64,000 bases of DNA. Source: Paenibacillus helianthi. Its GTDB lineage: Bacteria; Bacillota; Bacilli; Paenibacillales; Paenibacillaceae. The position numbers were made by a program, and so were the translations under genes. Within the stretch, counting starts at the first letter, position 1, and every line of letters starts with the position of its first letter. Below are positions 40,695 through 49,586 of the stretch, piece after piece. Under the pieces are notes generated by a model. The model ran no database searches and was not told the origin of the DNA. It saw nothing but the letters and a program-made list of their open reading frames with translations. The stretch spans positions 62,001 through 126,000 of the forward strand of contig NZ_LVWI01000114.1 in NCBI RefSeq assembly GCF_001909055.1, given 5' to 3'.

Positions 40695-42281
40695 ATGCCG
40701 TGGATGCAGGGTTATCCGTTTTATCTATTGATGGGCTGTGTTCTAAGTCTCTATATGGGTGTCAGTTCATATAAGTACCGCTCCACGCCGGGAAGACGTT
40801 ATTTATGGATCTTAATGCTGCTGGTCAGCTTGATCTTTGCGGCTACAGCCGGAGAGATCATATCGGTTTCTTTTCAGGCCAAGCTTTGGTGGAAGAATCT
40901 GCAGCAGCCCCCGCTATTTCTAAGCACGATCTTTACTTACGCGGTAATCAAAGAGTATGTGTCCCGTTCTGTGGAGGGGCTGGCCAGGAGGCTTGCCCTC
41001 TTCTGCATTCCGGTTGCCCTGGATGTGGCGCTGATCTTTACCGATTCGTATCATCACCTGATGCGCAGCGGGATAGGACTTGCCACCGTGGCGGGCGTCA
41101 CCGGAATAGTAGTTCATCCCACGGTGCTGAGTATGATACTGATTGCCTATGACCAGATGTTCGGGTTATATGCTGTTTATTTACTGGCTTTATCCTTACT
41201 GAACTCCCCCAAATATTATTTTCGCCGGAATCTAATGTTGCTGGGAGGGCTGCTGATTCCGGTTCTATCAGTGTTTTTGCTGCCGCTTCTCAGAATTACC
41301 ATTACAGGCTTCACGGCATTTACTTATCTGCCGCCGATTCTTGCCGGATACCTCAGCATTTTCCGCGATCCGCGGCTGTCGCTGTATCCTCTGGCCAAGA
41401 GTAAAATCTTTGAGAATATGAAAGACGGCATTGTGCTGACGGACCGCTATGACAACATTATTGATATAAATGAGGCAGCTGACTCTATGCTGCGCAGCTT
41501 GCTGAAAGAGCAGCAGGAGCCCAGGAACAACACCTGGATGGGCAGGAGTATCCATCTGCTGCTGAACCGCTATGAAGATATCGCATCACAATATTCCAAA
41601 CGCATCGAGGGGCAATTCGAAATTAAAGCGCCTGGCGAGGAGGGTGCCTGGTTTGGCGTCTCTCTCATTGCCACTGAACGGGGCAAGGCCGAAACTACGG
41701 GGATGCTCATGGTATTCAGTGACCTCAGCGAGAAGAAACGTTATGAACGTGAACTGCTCCATCAGGCGACAGTGGATGATCTGACCGGCCTCTATAACCG
41801 GAGGCACTTCATGCGTCTGTTACAGCAGTATCCTGTACGGGACGGAGCGGGACTAGCACTGCTTCTGTTCGACATAGACGATTTTAAATTGATTAACGAT
41901 ACATACGGGCATATGGCTGGCGATCTGGCACTGGTGAACTTCTCCCGCAAGATCCTTGCGGAATATGAGAATAAGGGGATTGCTGGCAGGGTGGGCGGCG
42001 AAGAGTTCGCCGTGTGCTTCTTCACAGGCAGTGAGAACGAGGCACTGAAAGAGGCAGAGTGCTTCCGGGAAACGATGGGCGGGCATGTGGTCCATCTGGG
42101 CGAGGGACACAGTATCAGGCTTACGGTCAGCATCGGAATTGCCTTTACGGAGCGCAGCGATGTAACCTTTGAGGATCTGTACCGCCAGGCCGATGAAGCG
42201 CTGTATCTATCCAAGGCCACCGGCAAGAACAGAGTTACGCTGGGCCGCGAGCCGGCCATTCGGGAAGCACTTAAAGGATGA
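40695..42281 (+). CDS. Diguanylate cyclase: 7TM N-terminus, PAS, GGDEF
   Basis: A 528-residue protein. Seven membrane helices (about residues 8-225) resemble the N-terminal 7TM region of histidine-kinase-type sensors. A PAS domain (about 240-355, IVLTDRYDNIIDINEAA) follows, then GGDEF from about 360: DDLTGLYNRR, LLFDIDDFKLINDTYGH and an intact catalytic GRVGGEEFAV. The residues where an RxxD inhibitory site would lie read ENKG, so product inhibition is unlikely. It should make c-di-GMP in response to a membrane or small-molecule signal, plausibly feeding the YdaK-like receptor 1 kb upstream. AGGAG precedes the ATG. Confidence 0.9.
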   Translation: MPWMQGYPFYLLMGCVLSLYMGVSSYKYRSTPGRRYLWILMLLVSLIFAATAGEIISVSFQAKLWWKNLQQPPLFLSTIFTYAVIKEYVSRSVEGLARRLALFCIPVALDVALIFTDSYHHLMRSGIGLATVAGVTGIVVHPTVLSMILIAYDQMFGLYAVYLLALSLLNSPKYYFRRNLMLLGGLLIPVLSVFLLPLLRITITGFTAFTYLPPILAGYLSIFRDPRLSLYPLAKSKIFENMKDGIVLTDRYDNIIDINEAADSMLRSLLKEQQEPRNNTWMGRSIHLLLNRYEDIASQYSKRIEGQFEIKAPGEEGAWFGVSLIATERGKAETTGMLMVFSDLSEKKRYERELLHQATVDDLTGLYNRRHFMRLLQQYPVRDGAGLALLLFDIDDFKLINDTYGHMAGDLALVNFSRKILAEYENKGIAGRVGGEEFAVCFFTGSENEALKEAECFRETMGGHVVHLGEGHSIRLTVSIGIAFTERSDVTFEDLYRQADEALYLSKATGKNRVTLGREPAIREALKG

Positions 42282-42317
42282 GTACATAGAATAAATGATT
42301 TGAGGCACCTATCAAAT

Positions 42318-42360
42318 AGCCGCGACTCTGCAATTTTGCAGAGCACCGCGGCTTTTTTTT
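42318..42360 (+). terminator. Intrinsic terminator after cyclase
   Basis: AGCCGCG/CGCGGCT outer stem with CTCTGCA/TGCAGAG inner stem, then eight Ts. Confidence 0.92.
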
Positions 42361-42412
42361 GAAATACAAGGATTTATAGGGTTCACGCTATTGCGAGCGC
42401 ACAAGCCTAATG

Positions 42413-43438
42413 TTACTCCGTCTCCAAGACCACCTTCAGGGCCGTTCCCGTTGGAGGCAGGCTTCGGGTCAGGAAGGGACTATAGAACCCGATAACCTTG
42501 GCGCCCTCGGTGAGATCGGCGGAAGATACAGCTTCTCCGCTTGAATTGATGATAACAGTAGCCTCCGTCAGGCGAAGCACAACTTCATTTTGTGATTTCC
42601 CGCTCAGTGCACTGCCGCGGATACGGATGCTGGCTGTACCATCCCCGGCGGTAATGACTTGCTGGATGGTGCCTGCCGTGCCCAGAAATTCGTCTGGTGA
42701 TTCCGCGTCCAGTACAGTAATCTGGTAGGCCGGAGTTTGCGGAGGCAAGCTGCGGGTAGAGATCAGGGAGTGCTGAGCCTCAATAGTCATGCCGATGTGA
42801 AGCTCGTTGAAGGCCAGCGCCGAGCCGTCTTTGCGGACAAGCCGGGTATCCTTCCCAACGTTCAGAACGATTCCCTCTGTACCGATCCCCCGGATATGCA
42901 CGGCCTGGTAGTTGTCCGCATCGGTAATAGAAGTAATCACGCCGGTCTCACTGAGACCATCTGCTGCCGGACGAATCAGAATCTGTTGTCCCTCCACGGT
43001 TACCGCTTGCCGCAGCACTTTACTTATAAAAGAGGCGGGGACATACAGCTTGCCCTGCTTTGTTTGCGGAGCTGTACCGAGTGTGATGTATCTTTTATTG
43101 ATTGTATAACGGTCTTGGCCACTTTTTACTGTAGTGAAAATGCTCCCCTTATTCAGGTCTACGGCCTTCGTCTGCGCATTCCAGGCGACCGTGAAGCCAA
43201 GCGCACCGGCAACAGCGCGAAGAGGAACCAGCGGCTCTTTGCTGCCGGAAGGCTGGTAGCCGGACTCCGAAAGAGCAGTCCCGCTCAGGGATATCGAGAA
43301 TATAGCAGCCACAGATGAGGATGCCTTTACGGCGCTGAAGTGTGTGGATGAAGCGCTAGGGGCAGCAGAGACCCCTCCGGTGGTAAGGGCAAGCGACAGG
43401 GTTAGCAGGATAGCACTTGTTTTTAGGATGACGTTCAT
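42413..43438 (-). CDS. Secreted stalk-domain protein (copper amine oxidase N-domain type)
   Basis: A 341-residue exported protein: signal peptide MNVILKTSAILLTLSLALTT, then a stalk domain (residues about 65-155) with VPLRAVAGALGFTVAWNAQTK and LYVPASFISKVL. The C-terminal part is beta-rich with two similar segments of about 80 residues (GVITSITDADNYQAVHIRG and AGTIQQVITAGDGTASIRIRG). Stalk domains are common in Paenibacillus surface proteins; despite the name there is no amine oxidase here. Role probably structural or binding. An inverted repeat lies upstream. Confidence 0.82.
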   Translation of the reverse strand: MNVILKTSAILLTLSLALTTGGVSAAPSASSTHFSAVKASSSVAAIFSISLSGTALSESGYQPSGSKEPLVPLRAVAGALGFTVAWNAQTKAVDLNKGSIFTTVKSGQDRYTINKRYITLGTAPQTKQGKLYVPASFISKVLRQAVTVEGQQILIRPAADGLSETGVITSITDADNYQAVHIRGIGTEGIVLNVGKDTRLVRKDGSALAFNELHIGMTIEAQHSLISTRSLPPQTPAYQITVLDAESPDEFLGTAGTIQQVITAGDGTASIRIRGSALSGKSQNEVVLRLTEATVIINSSGEAVSSADLTEGAKVIGFYSPFLTRSLPPTGTALKVVLETE

Positions 43439-43487
43439 GACGGATGCTCCTTTGGTTCAGATTCTCTGGTGCCGGGTCTATTAACCT

Positions 43488-43537
43488 CTAAACGTCAGGA
43501 TATGGGATTTTGTTGCATAAGTCCCATATCCGTTTAG
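43488..43537. repeat. Inverted repeat between divergent genes
   Basis: CTAAAC-GTCA-GGATATGGGA and, after 14 bases, TCCCATATCC-GTTTAG. The ten-base inner and six-base outer arms are perfect, separated by a 4-base insertion on the left side only. It lies 50 bases from both divergent starts and could be an operator or an RNA hairpin. Confidence 0.6.
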
Positions 43538-43586
43538 AATGAAAATATTAACAATAGCTTCAATACAGACGCTTAGGAGGGGAACT

Positions 43587-44300
43587 ATGTATCAGACATA
43601 TATTTTTGATCTATATGGCACGCTGATTGACATTAAGACGGACGAGGAGCAACCCGGAGTCTGGGAGCGGCTCGCGCTCCACTTCGGTTATCATGGCCTG
43701 ACTATTACCGGAGAGGAGCTGCAGCAGCGGTTTCTGCTGGAACGGGATCGTCAGCTTGCCGCTGCTGCACAGCACTGTGAGTTCCCGGATTTTGTGATGG
43801 AGGAGGTCTTCCGGGAGGTAGCCCGGTATTTGGGCGGGAACCCTGGACAAGCCTGGCTGCACGAAACCGTAAGATGGCTGCGCACCTTATCCATGATTAA
43901 GATCTCCCTGTATGACGGGGTTGAGGAAATACTGCGGCACCTGAGATCGCGGGGCAAGAAGGTGTTCTTGCTCTCCAACGGCCAGAAAACCTTCATCGAA
44001 GCAGAACTGACCATGCTGGGTATTCTGCATTTATTCGACGGGGTTGCGATATCCTCGGAGGCAGGCATCAGCAAACCTGATCCGCTGTTTTACCGCTATT
44101 TGACAGAGAAGTACGGGGCTGATCTAAGCTCGGCTGTTATGATCGGCAATGATCCGCGTACAGACATGACAGGTGCGGCGGCAGTGGGAATTGATTCCTG
44201 CTTCATTCGTACGGCTTCCTCTCCGGCTGACGTTCCGGTGCAGAGCACCGTCCAAATCTGGGATGGCGATTTGCGCAAAATCCCTGGCTGGAACCTGTAG
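43587..44300 (+). CDS. HAD superfamily hydrolase (subfamily IA)
   Basis: A 237-residue phosphatase-like protein. Motif I is FDLYGTLID (Asp nucleophile with Tyr in place of the usual general-acid Asp position), motif II LLSNGQ, motif III Lys in GISKPDP, motif IV MIGNDPRTDM. An alpha-helical cap lies between I and II. The DxYGT form occurs in YjjG- and dehalogenase-like HADs. Substrate unknown; possibly nucleotide or sugar phosphates. The ATG 43587 has AGGAGGGG upstream. Confidence 0.87.
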   Translation: MYQTYIFDLYGTLIDIKTDEEQPGVWERLALHFGYHGLTITGEELQQRFLLERDRQLAAAAQHCEFPDFVMEEVFREVARYLGGNPGQAWLHETVRWLRTLSMIKISLYDGVEEILRHLRSRGKKVFLLSNGQKTFIEAELTMLGILHLFDGVAISSEAGISKPDPLFYRYLTEKYGADLSSAVMIGNDPRTDMTGAAAVGIDSCFIRTASSPADVPVQSTVQIWDGDLRKIPGWNL

Positions 44301-44393
44301 CTTTCTGGATTACTGGCGGTACATTTGCTCCCGGTTCCGGCCAGATTTATAATATGCCTAAGATCTTAATATGTGGGAGAGAAGGGCTGGACC

Positions 44394-45497
44394 ATGACCT
44401 TAATTATTATCGCTGTTTTCCTTGTGGCGCTGGCCGTGTTGGCTTACGTTGTAATGACCTTTTATCCTTCCTTTGGCCGCAGAGCCTCCAAGGAGGAAAA
44501 GCGGATGATCAGCCGCTCGCTGAATTACAAGGATGGCAAATTTGTGTATCCTGCAGCAACTGTGATGATGGAAAACAGCGCTGGAGGCGGCTTATCCATT
44601 CTCAAGGATTTCATCAAAGGCAATCCCCGCTCGCGGCCGCAGCAGCCCCTGATTCCGGAGAAGCTCCTGCCCGGTTCGATTCAGGCGACCGGAGACACCC
44701 GGGTGACCTGGTTTGGACATTCCGCTGTCCTGCTGGAGATAGATGGAGTGACGCTATTCCTTGATCCGATGCTGGGCCGCTCTCCATCCCCTTTTCCATT
44801 TGTCGGGGGACGTCGATACAGCAAGCAGCTGCCGGCCCAGATTTCGGAGCTGCCTCACATCGATGCCGTATTGCTCTCCCATGACCATTATGACCACCTC
44901 GACTACGGCACGATCAAGCAGTTGAAGGACAAGGTGGGCATGTTCATTGTACCGCTTGGCGTCGGCGCACACCTGCAGCGCTGGGGGGTGAGCCGGGAGA
45001 ACATTCGTGAACAGGACTGGTGGGATGAAATCCGGTATGCAGGGCTTACGCTGACCAGCGCTCCGGCGCGGCATTTCTCCGGGCGCAGCCTGCTGGACCG
45101 CAATTCCACCCTCTGGTGCTCATGGATTATCCGGGGGGCGGAGACGAAGATCTTCTTCAGCGGGGACAGCGGCTATGGCCCCCACTTTGCCGAGATTGGC
45201 GAGAAGTATGGACCCTTTGATCTGACGCTGATGGAATGCGGTCAATACGATCCGCGCTGGGCGGATATTCATATGTTTCCGGAACAGACGGTTCAGGCGC
45301 ATCTGGATGTGCGCGGCGCCCTCATGATTCCGATCCATTGGGCGGCATTTACCCTGTCGATGCATGACTGGACTGATCCGGTGGAGCGTGTCTTCGCAGC
45401 GGCGAAGGCGCAGAATGTGCGTCTGGCTACACCGCGTATCGGCGAGCCGGTCTATGCGGGTTCTGCCGAGGTCCCTACACTGGCATGGTGGAAGTAA
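44394..45497 (+). CDS. Membrane-anchored MBL-fold hydrolase (RomA/NAPE-PLD-like)
   Basis: A 367-residue protein with an N-terminal membrane helix (LIIIAVFLVALAVLAYVVM) and a metallo-beta-lactamase domain. WFGHSAVLLEIDGVTLFLDP opens the domain. Metal ligands occur in SHDHYDHLD (HxHxDH), ARHFSGR, FSGDSGYG and PIHWAAF. This set is typical of the NAPE-PLD/RomA/UlaG branch, which hydrolyses phosphodiesters or lactones. The active site should face one side of the membrane; which side is unclear. Substrate unknown. It follows the HAD gene after 93 bases. Confidence 0.87.
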   Translation: MTLIIIAVFLVALAVLAYVVMTFYPSFGRRASKEEKRMISRSLNYKDGKFVYPAATVMMENSAGGGLSILKDFIKGNPRSRPQQPLIPEKLLPGSIQATGDTRVTWFGHSAVLLEIDGVTLFLDPMLGRSPSPFPFVGGRRYSKQLPAQISELPHIDAVLLSHDHYDHLDYGTIKQLKDKVGMFIVPLGVGAHLQRWGVSRENIREQDWWDEIRYAGLTLTSAPARHFSGRSLLDRNSTLWCSWIIRGAETKIFFSGDSGYGPHFAEIGEKYGPFDLTLMECGQYDPRWADIHMFPEQTVQAHLDVRGALMIPIHWAAFTLSMHDWTDPVERVFAAAKAQNVRLATPRIGEPVYAGSAEVPTLAWWK

Positions 45498-45568
45498 GAG
45501 GCGGGACGGAGTAAGGACTTGTGGTACAATAGCTGTGCATAAATGCCAGAGGAGCTGACTATACGAAT

Positions 45569-45847
45569 ATGAGTGATCAAGTGAATGAGCAGGAGCTGCT
45601 GGAGGTGTTGGCTGCGGAGACCAAAGTCGACCCGAAGCTGATTGAGCTGGTGCTGAAGCATGAGCAGACCTTTATCAACAAGGCCAAAGCAAATGCCAAA
45701 GGTGAGGTAGACATCGATAACGATGATCTGGTGGATTATATCGTCGCCCAGCGTGATGTGAAGCTGGATGAACTGACTGTAGAGAGCATCCTCGATGCTG
45801 AAATGGATTATTTAATGGATAAAGGGCTAGCCGGATATATCGACTAA
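45569..45847 (+). CDS. Small acidic protein of unknown function
   Basis: A 92-residue acidic helical protein, MSDQVNEQELLEVLAAETKV, with IDNDDLVDYIVAQRDVKLDEL in the middle. No signal, membrane segment or known motif. A -10-like TACAAT lies about 45 bases upstream and a terminator follows, so it appears to be its own transcription unit. It looks like a genuine conserved genus-level protein, but I do not recognise it. Confidence 0.7.
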   Translation: MSDQVNEQELLEVLAAETKVDPKLIELVLKHEQTFINKAKANAKGEVDIDNDDLVDYIVAQRDVKLDELTVESILDAEMDYLMDKGLAGYID

Positions 45848-45856
45848 CCCTTGCGG

Positions 45857-45916
45857 CTGCCCGGTTTTCGGCCTTTGCGGAAGACTCAGACCGGGCAGAA
45901 TATTTTTATTTTTAGC
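45857..45916 (+). terminator. Intrinsic terminator
   Basis: CTGCCCGGT/ACCGGGCAG stem followed within a few bases by ATATTTTTATTTTT. Confidence 0.75.
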
Positions 45917-45923
45917 AATTCCT

Positions 45924-45952
45924 TTGCTTTCGGAGAATTAATGTGATACAAT
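45924..45952 (+). promoter_or_regulatory. SigA promoter for cold-shock gene
   Basis: TTGCTT, 17-bp spacer, TACAAT. The start would leave a 5' untranslated leader of about 145 bases, as in cold-shock mRNAs whose leader folds in a temperature-dependent way. Confidence 0.6.
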
Positions 45953-46105
45953 AAATTCAAACATAAAGTTAAACCTTAATTCACATATTGTAAAGGGTTA
46001 TCATTTGTGCGTATGAAGCCTTTTCCAATGTGTGAATTTTTATTTGTTCGTACAATACGTAGGAATAAAAGGACATGTGTTAAATAAAATTTTGGAGGTA
46101 ATATC

Positions 46106-46306
46106 ATGCAAACAGGTACAGTTAAATGGTTCAATGCAGACAAAGGTTTCGGTTTTATCGAGGTTGAAGGCGGAAGCGACGTATTCGTACACTTCTCCGC
46201 AATCACTGGCGACGGCTTCAAATCTTTGGACGAAGGCCAACGCGTTGAGTTCAACGTAACTCAAGGCGCTCGTGGACCACAAGCCGAAAACGTTGTAAAA
46301 CTGTAA
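46106..46306 (+). CDS. Cold-shock protein (CspA family)
   Basis: A 66-residue single cold-shock domain with both RNA-binding motifs: [11 protein letters not shown] (RNP1) and VFVHFSAI (RNP2), after the canonical start [18 protein letters not shown]. It acts as an RNA chaperone that melts secondary structure in mRNAs. TGGAGG precedes the ATG. The long leader and strong terminator fit a highly expressed, post-transcriptionally controlled gene. Neighbour to a YdjO-type cold-inducible gene. Confidence 0.96.
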   Translation: MQTGTVKWFNADKGFGFIEVEGGSDVFVHFSAITGDGFKSLDEGQRVEFNVTQGARGPQAENVVKL

Positions 46307-46318
46307 TTTTGAAATCAG

Positions 46319-46356
46319 GCTGTCCTTAACACATGTTGAGGGCAGCTTTTTTTTTT
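46319..46356 (+). terminator. Terminator of cold-shock gene
   Basis: GCTGTCCT/AGGGCAGC stem followed by ten Ts. Confidence 0.92.
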
Positions 46357-46442
46357 GACACCGAACAAGCCGCTGCAGCCCTGCCATAACGCCCGTTAAG
46401 GGGTGTGGACATCTTCTCAATTCGAACCAAGGAGGGGTACTT

Positions 46443-46673
46443 ATGTATTTTCGTAAAAAAGCACTGGAGGATCTTCCACAGGAAGACACAGCCATCTGGT
46501 CCTGCACCAAAGAGGATTGCTCAGGATGGATGCGCGATAACTTTGCCTTTCAATATGTACCTACCTGCTGGCAATGTAACTCTCCAATGACTAGAAGCAT
46601 GAAGATACTGCCTATGCTTGTGAACACGAATTTTGACATGAAGGCGATCAAGAAGGGCATTACGATTACGTAA
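46443..46673 (+). CDS. YdjO-like cold-inducible zinc-ribbon protein
   Basis: A 76-residue protein with four cysteines arranged as a possible zinc ribbon: WSCTKEDCSGWMRDNF (Cx4C) and YVPTCWQCNSPM (CxxC). Length and pattern match Bacillus YdjO, a cold-inducible protein of unknown function. AAGGAGGGG precedes the ATG. Its place right after the cold-shock protein gene supports a cold-stress link. Confidence 0.82.
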   Translation: MYFRKKALEDLPQEDTAIWSCTKEDCSGWMRDNFAFQYVPTCWQCNSPMTRSMKILPMLVNTNFDMKAIKKGITIT

Positions 46674-46775
46674 TCTGCCGCTTCAGAAGCCGATCTATAC
46701 ATTTAGACAGCACTAAGAATATCATTTAGCAGTCGGTTCCTTTAGAGGAGCGGGCTATTTTTTTTGTGAATAAGG

Positions 46776-46821
46776 CCCTTAACAGAACCCTTGCCAAGGG
46801 AAACTGCTTAAGGGTTTTTTT
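46776..46821 (+). terminator. Intrinsic terminator
   Basis: CCCTTAA/TTAAGGG outer stem with an inner CCCTT/AAGGG hairpin, then seven Ts. It lies after the YdjO-like gene. Confidence 0.8.
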
Positions 46822-46918
46822 GGTGCGTCTGGCGGAGGGCGGCATTTGTTCTTGACAATTGGCGAAACTTTTGGAGAATAAGGTTGGAAACGCTGCCACG
46901 TGAAAGAGGGAATCCTGT

Positions 46919-48691
46919 GTGTATGGGAAAATAAAGGAACTAAATACGCTGCGCAATCAAATATTCATTGGGTTTCTGCTGGTTATGCTGGTGATTATTG
47001 CTGTGTCCGGGGCATTTGTGTATAACAGGGTCTCGTTTTTGCTGAAAAATAATGCAGAGCGGCACATCCAGCAGACTGCGGTGCAAGCTAACGGGAGGCT
47101 GGATGCGCTGATTGACCAGATCGACAGCCTGACGGAGCAGGTAGCGAATCACCCGACCGTTCAGCAGCTGCTGACGGAAGAGCTGAACGGCAAATCCGTG
47201 TCTTTTAACCAGCGGCAGTCTCTGCTGCAGATTGTCTCCAGCTACCAGGCCTATATGCCGAGTGTGGGTTCTCTGGAACTGTATACGGCAGACTACCGGC
47301 TGCTGTTCCCGATCAAGGAAGGCAGCCTTGGCACAAGAATCAGCAATCCTTACATCACTGAAGCCAATACTCAAAAGGGCAGGCTGGTCTGGATCGGCGT
47401 TGATCCCAATGACGACGGGAGTCTTCTGGCCATCCGCCAGGTGAGCCTGATGGACCGCTGGTTCTCACGGGGCGGCTATTTAATCGCGCGTATCCAGCGC
47501 AGCTACTTCCAGCTCGATGACCCGCTGTCCGGCAGCGACGGGGGCGAATCTGTGCTGCTGGTGAATGATGAAGGCCAACTGCTCGGGGGCAGTGAGGAGC
47601 CTAAGCCCGAGCTGCTGCCGCTGCTTGCCAGCGAGGACCAGACGGTCAGCTTTCAGGATAAGGAATATGTGCAGGTGAAGCTGCGCTCGGACAAGACCAA
47701 CTGGACACTGCTGGTGCTCACTCCAGTAAGCTATGTTACCAAAGGTATCTCTATTCTTAGAACCGTATTACTGGTTTCGGGAGGAATCGGCACGCTGCTG
47801 TTTTTATTGTTGTCTTTTGTGCTGTCTACGATGATTACCAGGCCGATTATCCATCTGATTCGGGCAATGCGTAAATCCAGACTCGGGGTTCTGACCCCTA
47901 ATTCAGAGTCGGTATCCACAATGGAATTAAGGGAATTGAATTATACGTACAATGGCATGATTGCCAATATGAATGATCTGATCCGTGTGGTATATGAAAA
48001 AGAAGTACTACAGAGCCGTACGGAGCTAAAGGCGCTGCAGGCGCAGATTAACCCGCATTTCCTGTTTAATACGCTGGAGGCATTCAACTGGTCGCTTGAG
48101 GAGAAGGGTGAAGAAGAGCTGGCCGGGCTTGTGGTTATCATGTCCAGGCTGTTCCGGTACATTATCGGAAATTCGAGCTCCGATGAATGGGTTACACTTG
48201 GGGAAGAGATGGAGCAGGTGAAGCGTTATCTGAAAATTATGGAGATGCGGATGGGGGACCGCCTGTCCTGGAATATTCAGCTTGAGCTTCCTGAGGCGGC
48301 CGTACCTGTGCCAAAGCTGCTTATTCAGCCGATCGTCGAGAATGCGATTCTCCACGGAGTGGAGGGCCGGGTAGGGAACGGAGCAGTCAGTGTTATTGTC
48401 ACCCCCTCCACGCGTGAAGGCTGGACCCGGATATCGATACAGGACGACGGCCCGGGAATGGATTCCGACACCTTAAAGTCATTATACGTTGCACTGGAAG
48501 GCGGTCCATCTATCTCTTCTAAGGGTACGGGAATAGGGCTTGTAAATGTCCAGCGGCGTCTGAAGCTGTACTATAGAGCGGAAGGCACGGAGATGGAGGG
48601 AATGCGCATTGAGAGTAACCGTTCCGAGGGAACGGTGATCACTTTTGAAATTCCGAATGATGGAGGACATACTTATGAATCTGGGCAATAG
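46919..48691 (+). CDS. YesM-type sensor histidine kinase
   Basis: A 590-residue membrane kinase. Two membrane helices (about 14-36 and 278-302) flank an extracellular dCACHE-like sensor region, followed by HAMP, a HisKA_7TM-like His box (QINPHFLFNTLEAF) and the HATPase with IQPIVENAILHGVEG, IQDDGPGM and GTGIGLVNVQRRL. These kinases usually sense sugars and pair with YesN-type regulators, as here: the next gene overlaps it by 17 bases. The GTG start at 46919 has GAGGGA seven bases upstream. Confidence 0.93.
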   Translation: MYGKIKELNTLRNQIFIGFLLVMLVIIAVSGAFVYNRVSFLLKNNAERHIQQTAVQANGRLDALIDQIDSLTEQVANHPTVQQLLTEELNGKSVSFNQRQSLLQIVSSYQAYMPSVGSLELYTADYRLLFPIKEGSLGTRISNPYITEANTQKGRLVWIGVDPNDDGSLLAIRQVSLMDRWFSRGGYLIARIQRSYFQLDDPLSGSDGGESVLLVNDEGQLLGGSEEPKPELLPLLASEDQTVSFQDKEYVQVKLRSDKTNWTLLVLTPVSYVTKGISILRTVLLVSGGIGTLLFLLLSFVLSTMITRPIIHLIRAMRKSRLGVLTPNSESVSTMELRELNYTYNGMIANMNDLIRVVYEKEVLQSRTELKALQAQINPHFLFNTLEAFNWSLEEKGEEELAGLVVIMSRLFRYIIGNSSSDEWVTLGEEMEQVKRYLKIMEMRMGDRLSWNIQLELPEAAVPVPKLLIQPIVENAILHGVEGRVGNGAVSVIVTPSTREGWTRISIQDDGPGMDSDTLKSLYVALEGGPSISSKGTGIGLVNVQRRLKLYYRAEGTEMEGMRIESNRSEGTVITFEIPNDGGHTYESGQ

Positions 48692-49475
48692 GACAATACT
48701 GATCGTAGATGATGAACCGAGAACACGGCAGGGCATCCGGCAGACGCTGGAGGTGTGGGCGGCTGGCCGCTACATCATAGAAACGGCTGATAACGGAATT
48801 GACGCGCGTGAACGGCTGCAGCATGGACGTGTGCATTTGCTGATTACCGATGTCCGCATGCCTGAGGTCAGTGGACTGGACCTGATCCGCTCCCTGAAGG
48901 GAGAAGCCCGGAAGCCGGTCATTATTGTCATCTCCGGCTACGCTGAGTTTGAATATGTGCAGCAGGCACTGAGGCTTGGAGCATTCAATTATCTGCTTAA
49001 ACCGCTGGACAAGGGAGAACTGCTAGAAGTTGTGGAGACGGCTTTGAAGCAGGAAGAAGAGCAGCAGCGCCACGAGAAGCTGGAGAAGCTGGTGGATCAC
49101 AAGCTGATGGAGATCGATCCGGATACGGCGGGAATGGGGGAACCGGTGAAGGAAGCCTTGGCCTATGTAGAGCAGCATCTGCACGAGCAGCTGACCCTGT
49201 CTGAAGTAGCCGGCTTGATTCACTTGAATGCCAGCTACTTCAGCGTGCTATTCAAAGAGCAGGTTGGCGTATCGTTCAGCGAATATTTGTCGCGTATCCG
49301 AATTCAGCGTGCCAAGGAGCTGCTGTTGCAGACGCGCCTGCCGATTGGTGAGATCGGAGAGCGCGTAGGCTACCGCACGGATAAATATTTTATCAAAGTG
49401 TTCAAGTCCCTGGAAGACATCAGTCCAAGCCGCTACCGCCAACAAATGAAGGATGAGCACAGCGAAATCCAATAA
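48675..49475 (+). CDS. YesN-type response regulator (receiver + AraC HTH)
   Basis: A 266-residue regulator. The receiver domain has the acidic pair in ILIVDDEPRTR, the phospho-acceptor Asp in LLITDVRMPEVSG and the switch Lys in NYLLKPLDKGEL. The C-terminal AraC DNA-binding domain has two HTH units (LTLSEVAGLIHLNASYFSVLF and LPIGEIGERVGYRTDKYFIKVF). Compared with longer YesN proteins it has almost no central linker. ATG 48675 follows TGGAGG. It probably activates the solute-binding-protein gene 110 bases downstream. Confidence 0.93.
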   Translation: MNLGNRTILIVDDEPRTRQGIRQTLEVWAAGRYIIETADNGIDARERLQHGRVHLLITDVRMPEVSGLDLIRSLKGEARKPVIIVISGYAEFEYVQQALRLGAFNYLLKPLDKGELLEVVETALKQEEEQQRHEKLEKLVDHKLMEIDPDTAGMGEPVKEALAYVEQHLHEQLTLSEVAGLIHLNASYFSVLFKEQVGVSFSEYLSRIRIQRAKELLLQTRLPIGEIGERVGYRTDKYFIKVFKSLEDISPSRYRQQMKDEHSEIQ

Positions 49476-49537
49476 AAGTGGAATTATACCCAATGAGCGT
49501 GATCTTATAGTCCTCCGGCCGCGATGCTAGAGTGTGT

Positions 49538-49553
49538 ATGAGAACGATTACAT
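49538..49553. promoter_or_regulatory. Likely cre site (CcpA)
   Basis: ATGAGAACGATTACAT fits the Bacillus cre consensus WTGNAANCGNWWNCAW at all but one position. It lies 34 bases before the sugar-binding protein start, so glucose repression is expected. Confidence 0.6.
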
Positions 49554-49586
49554 TCGCCCGCACAACAAATCATGGAGGTTATAGGA

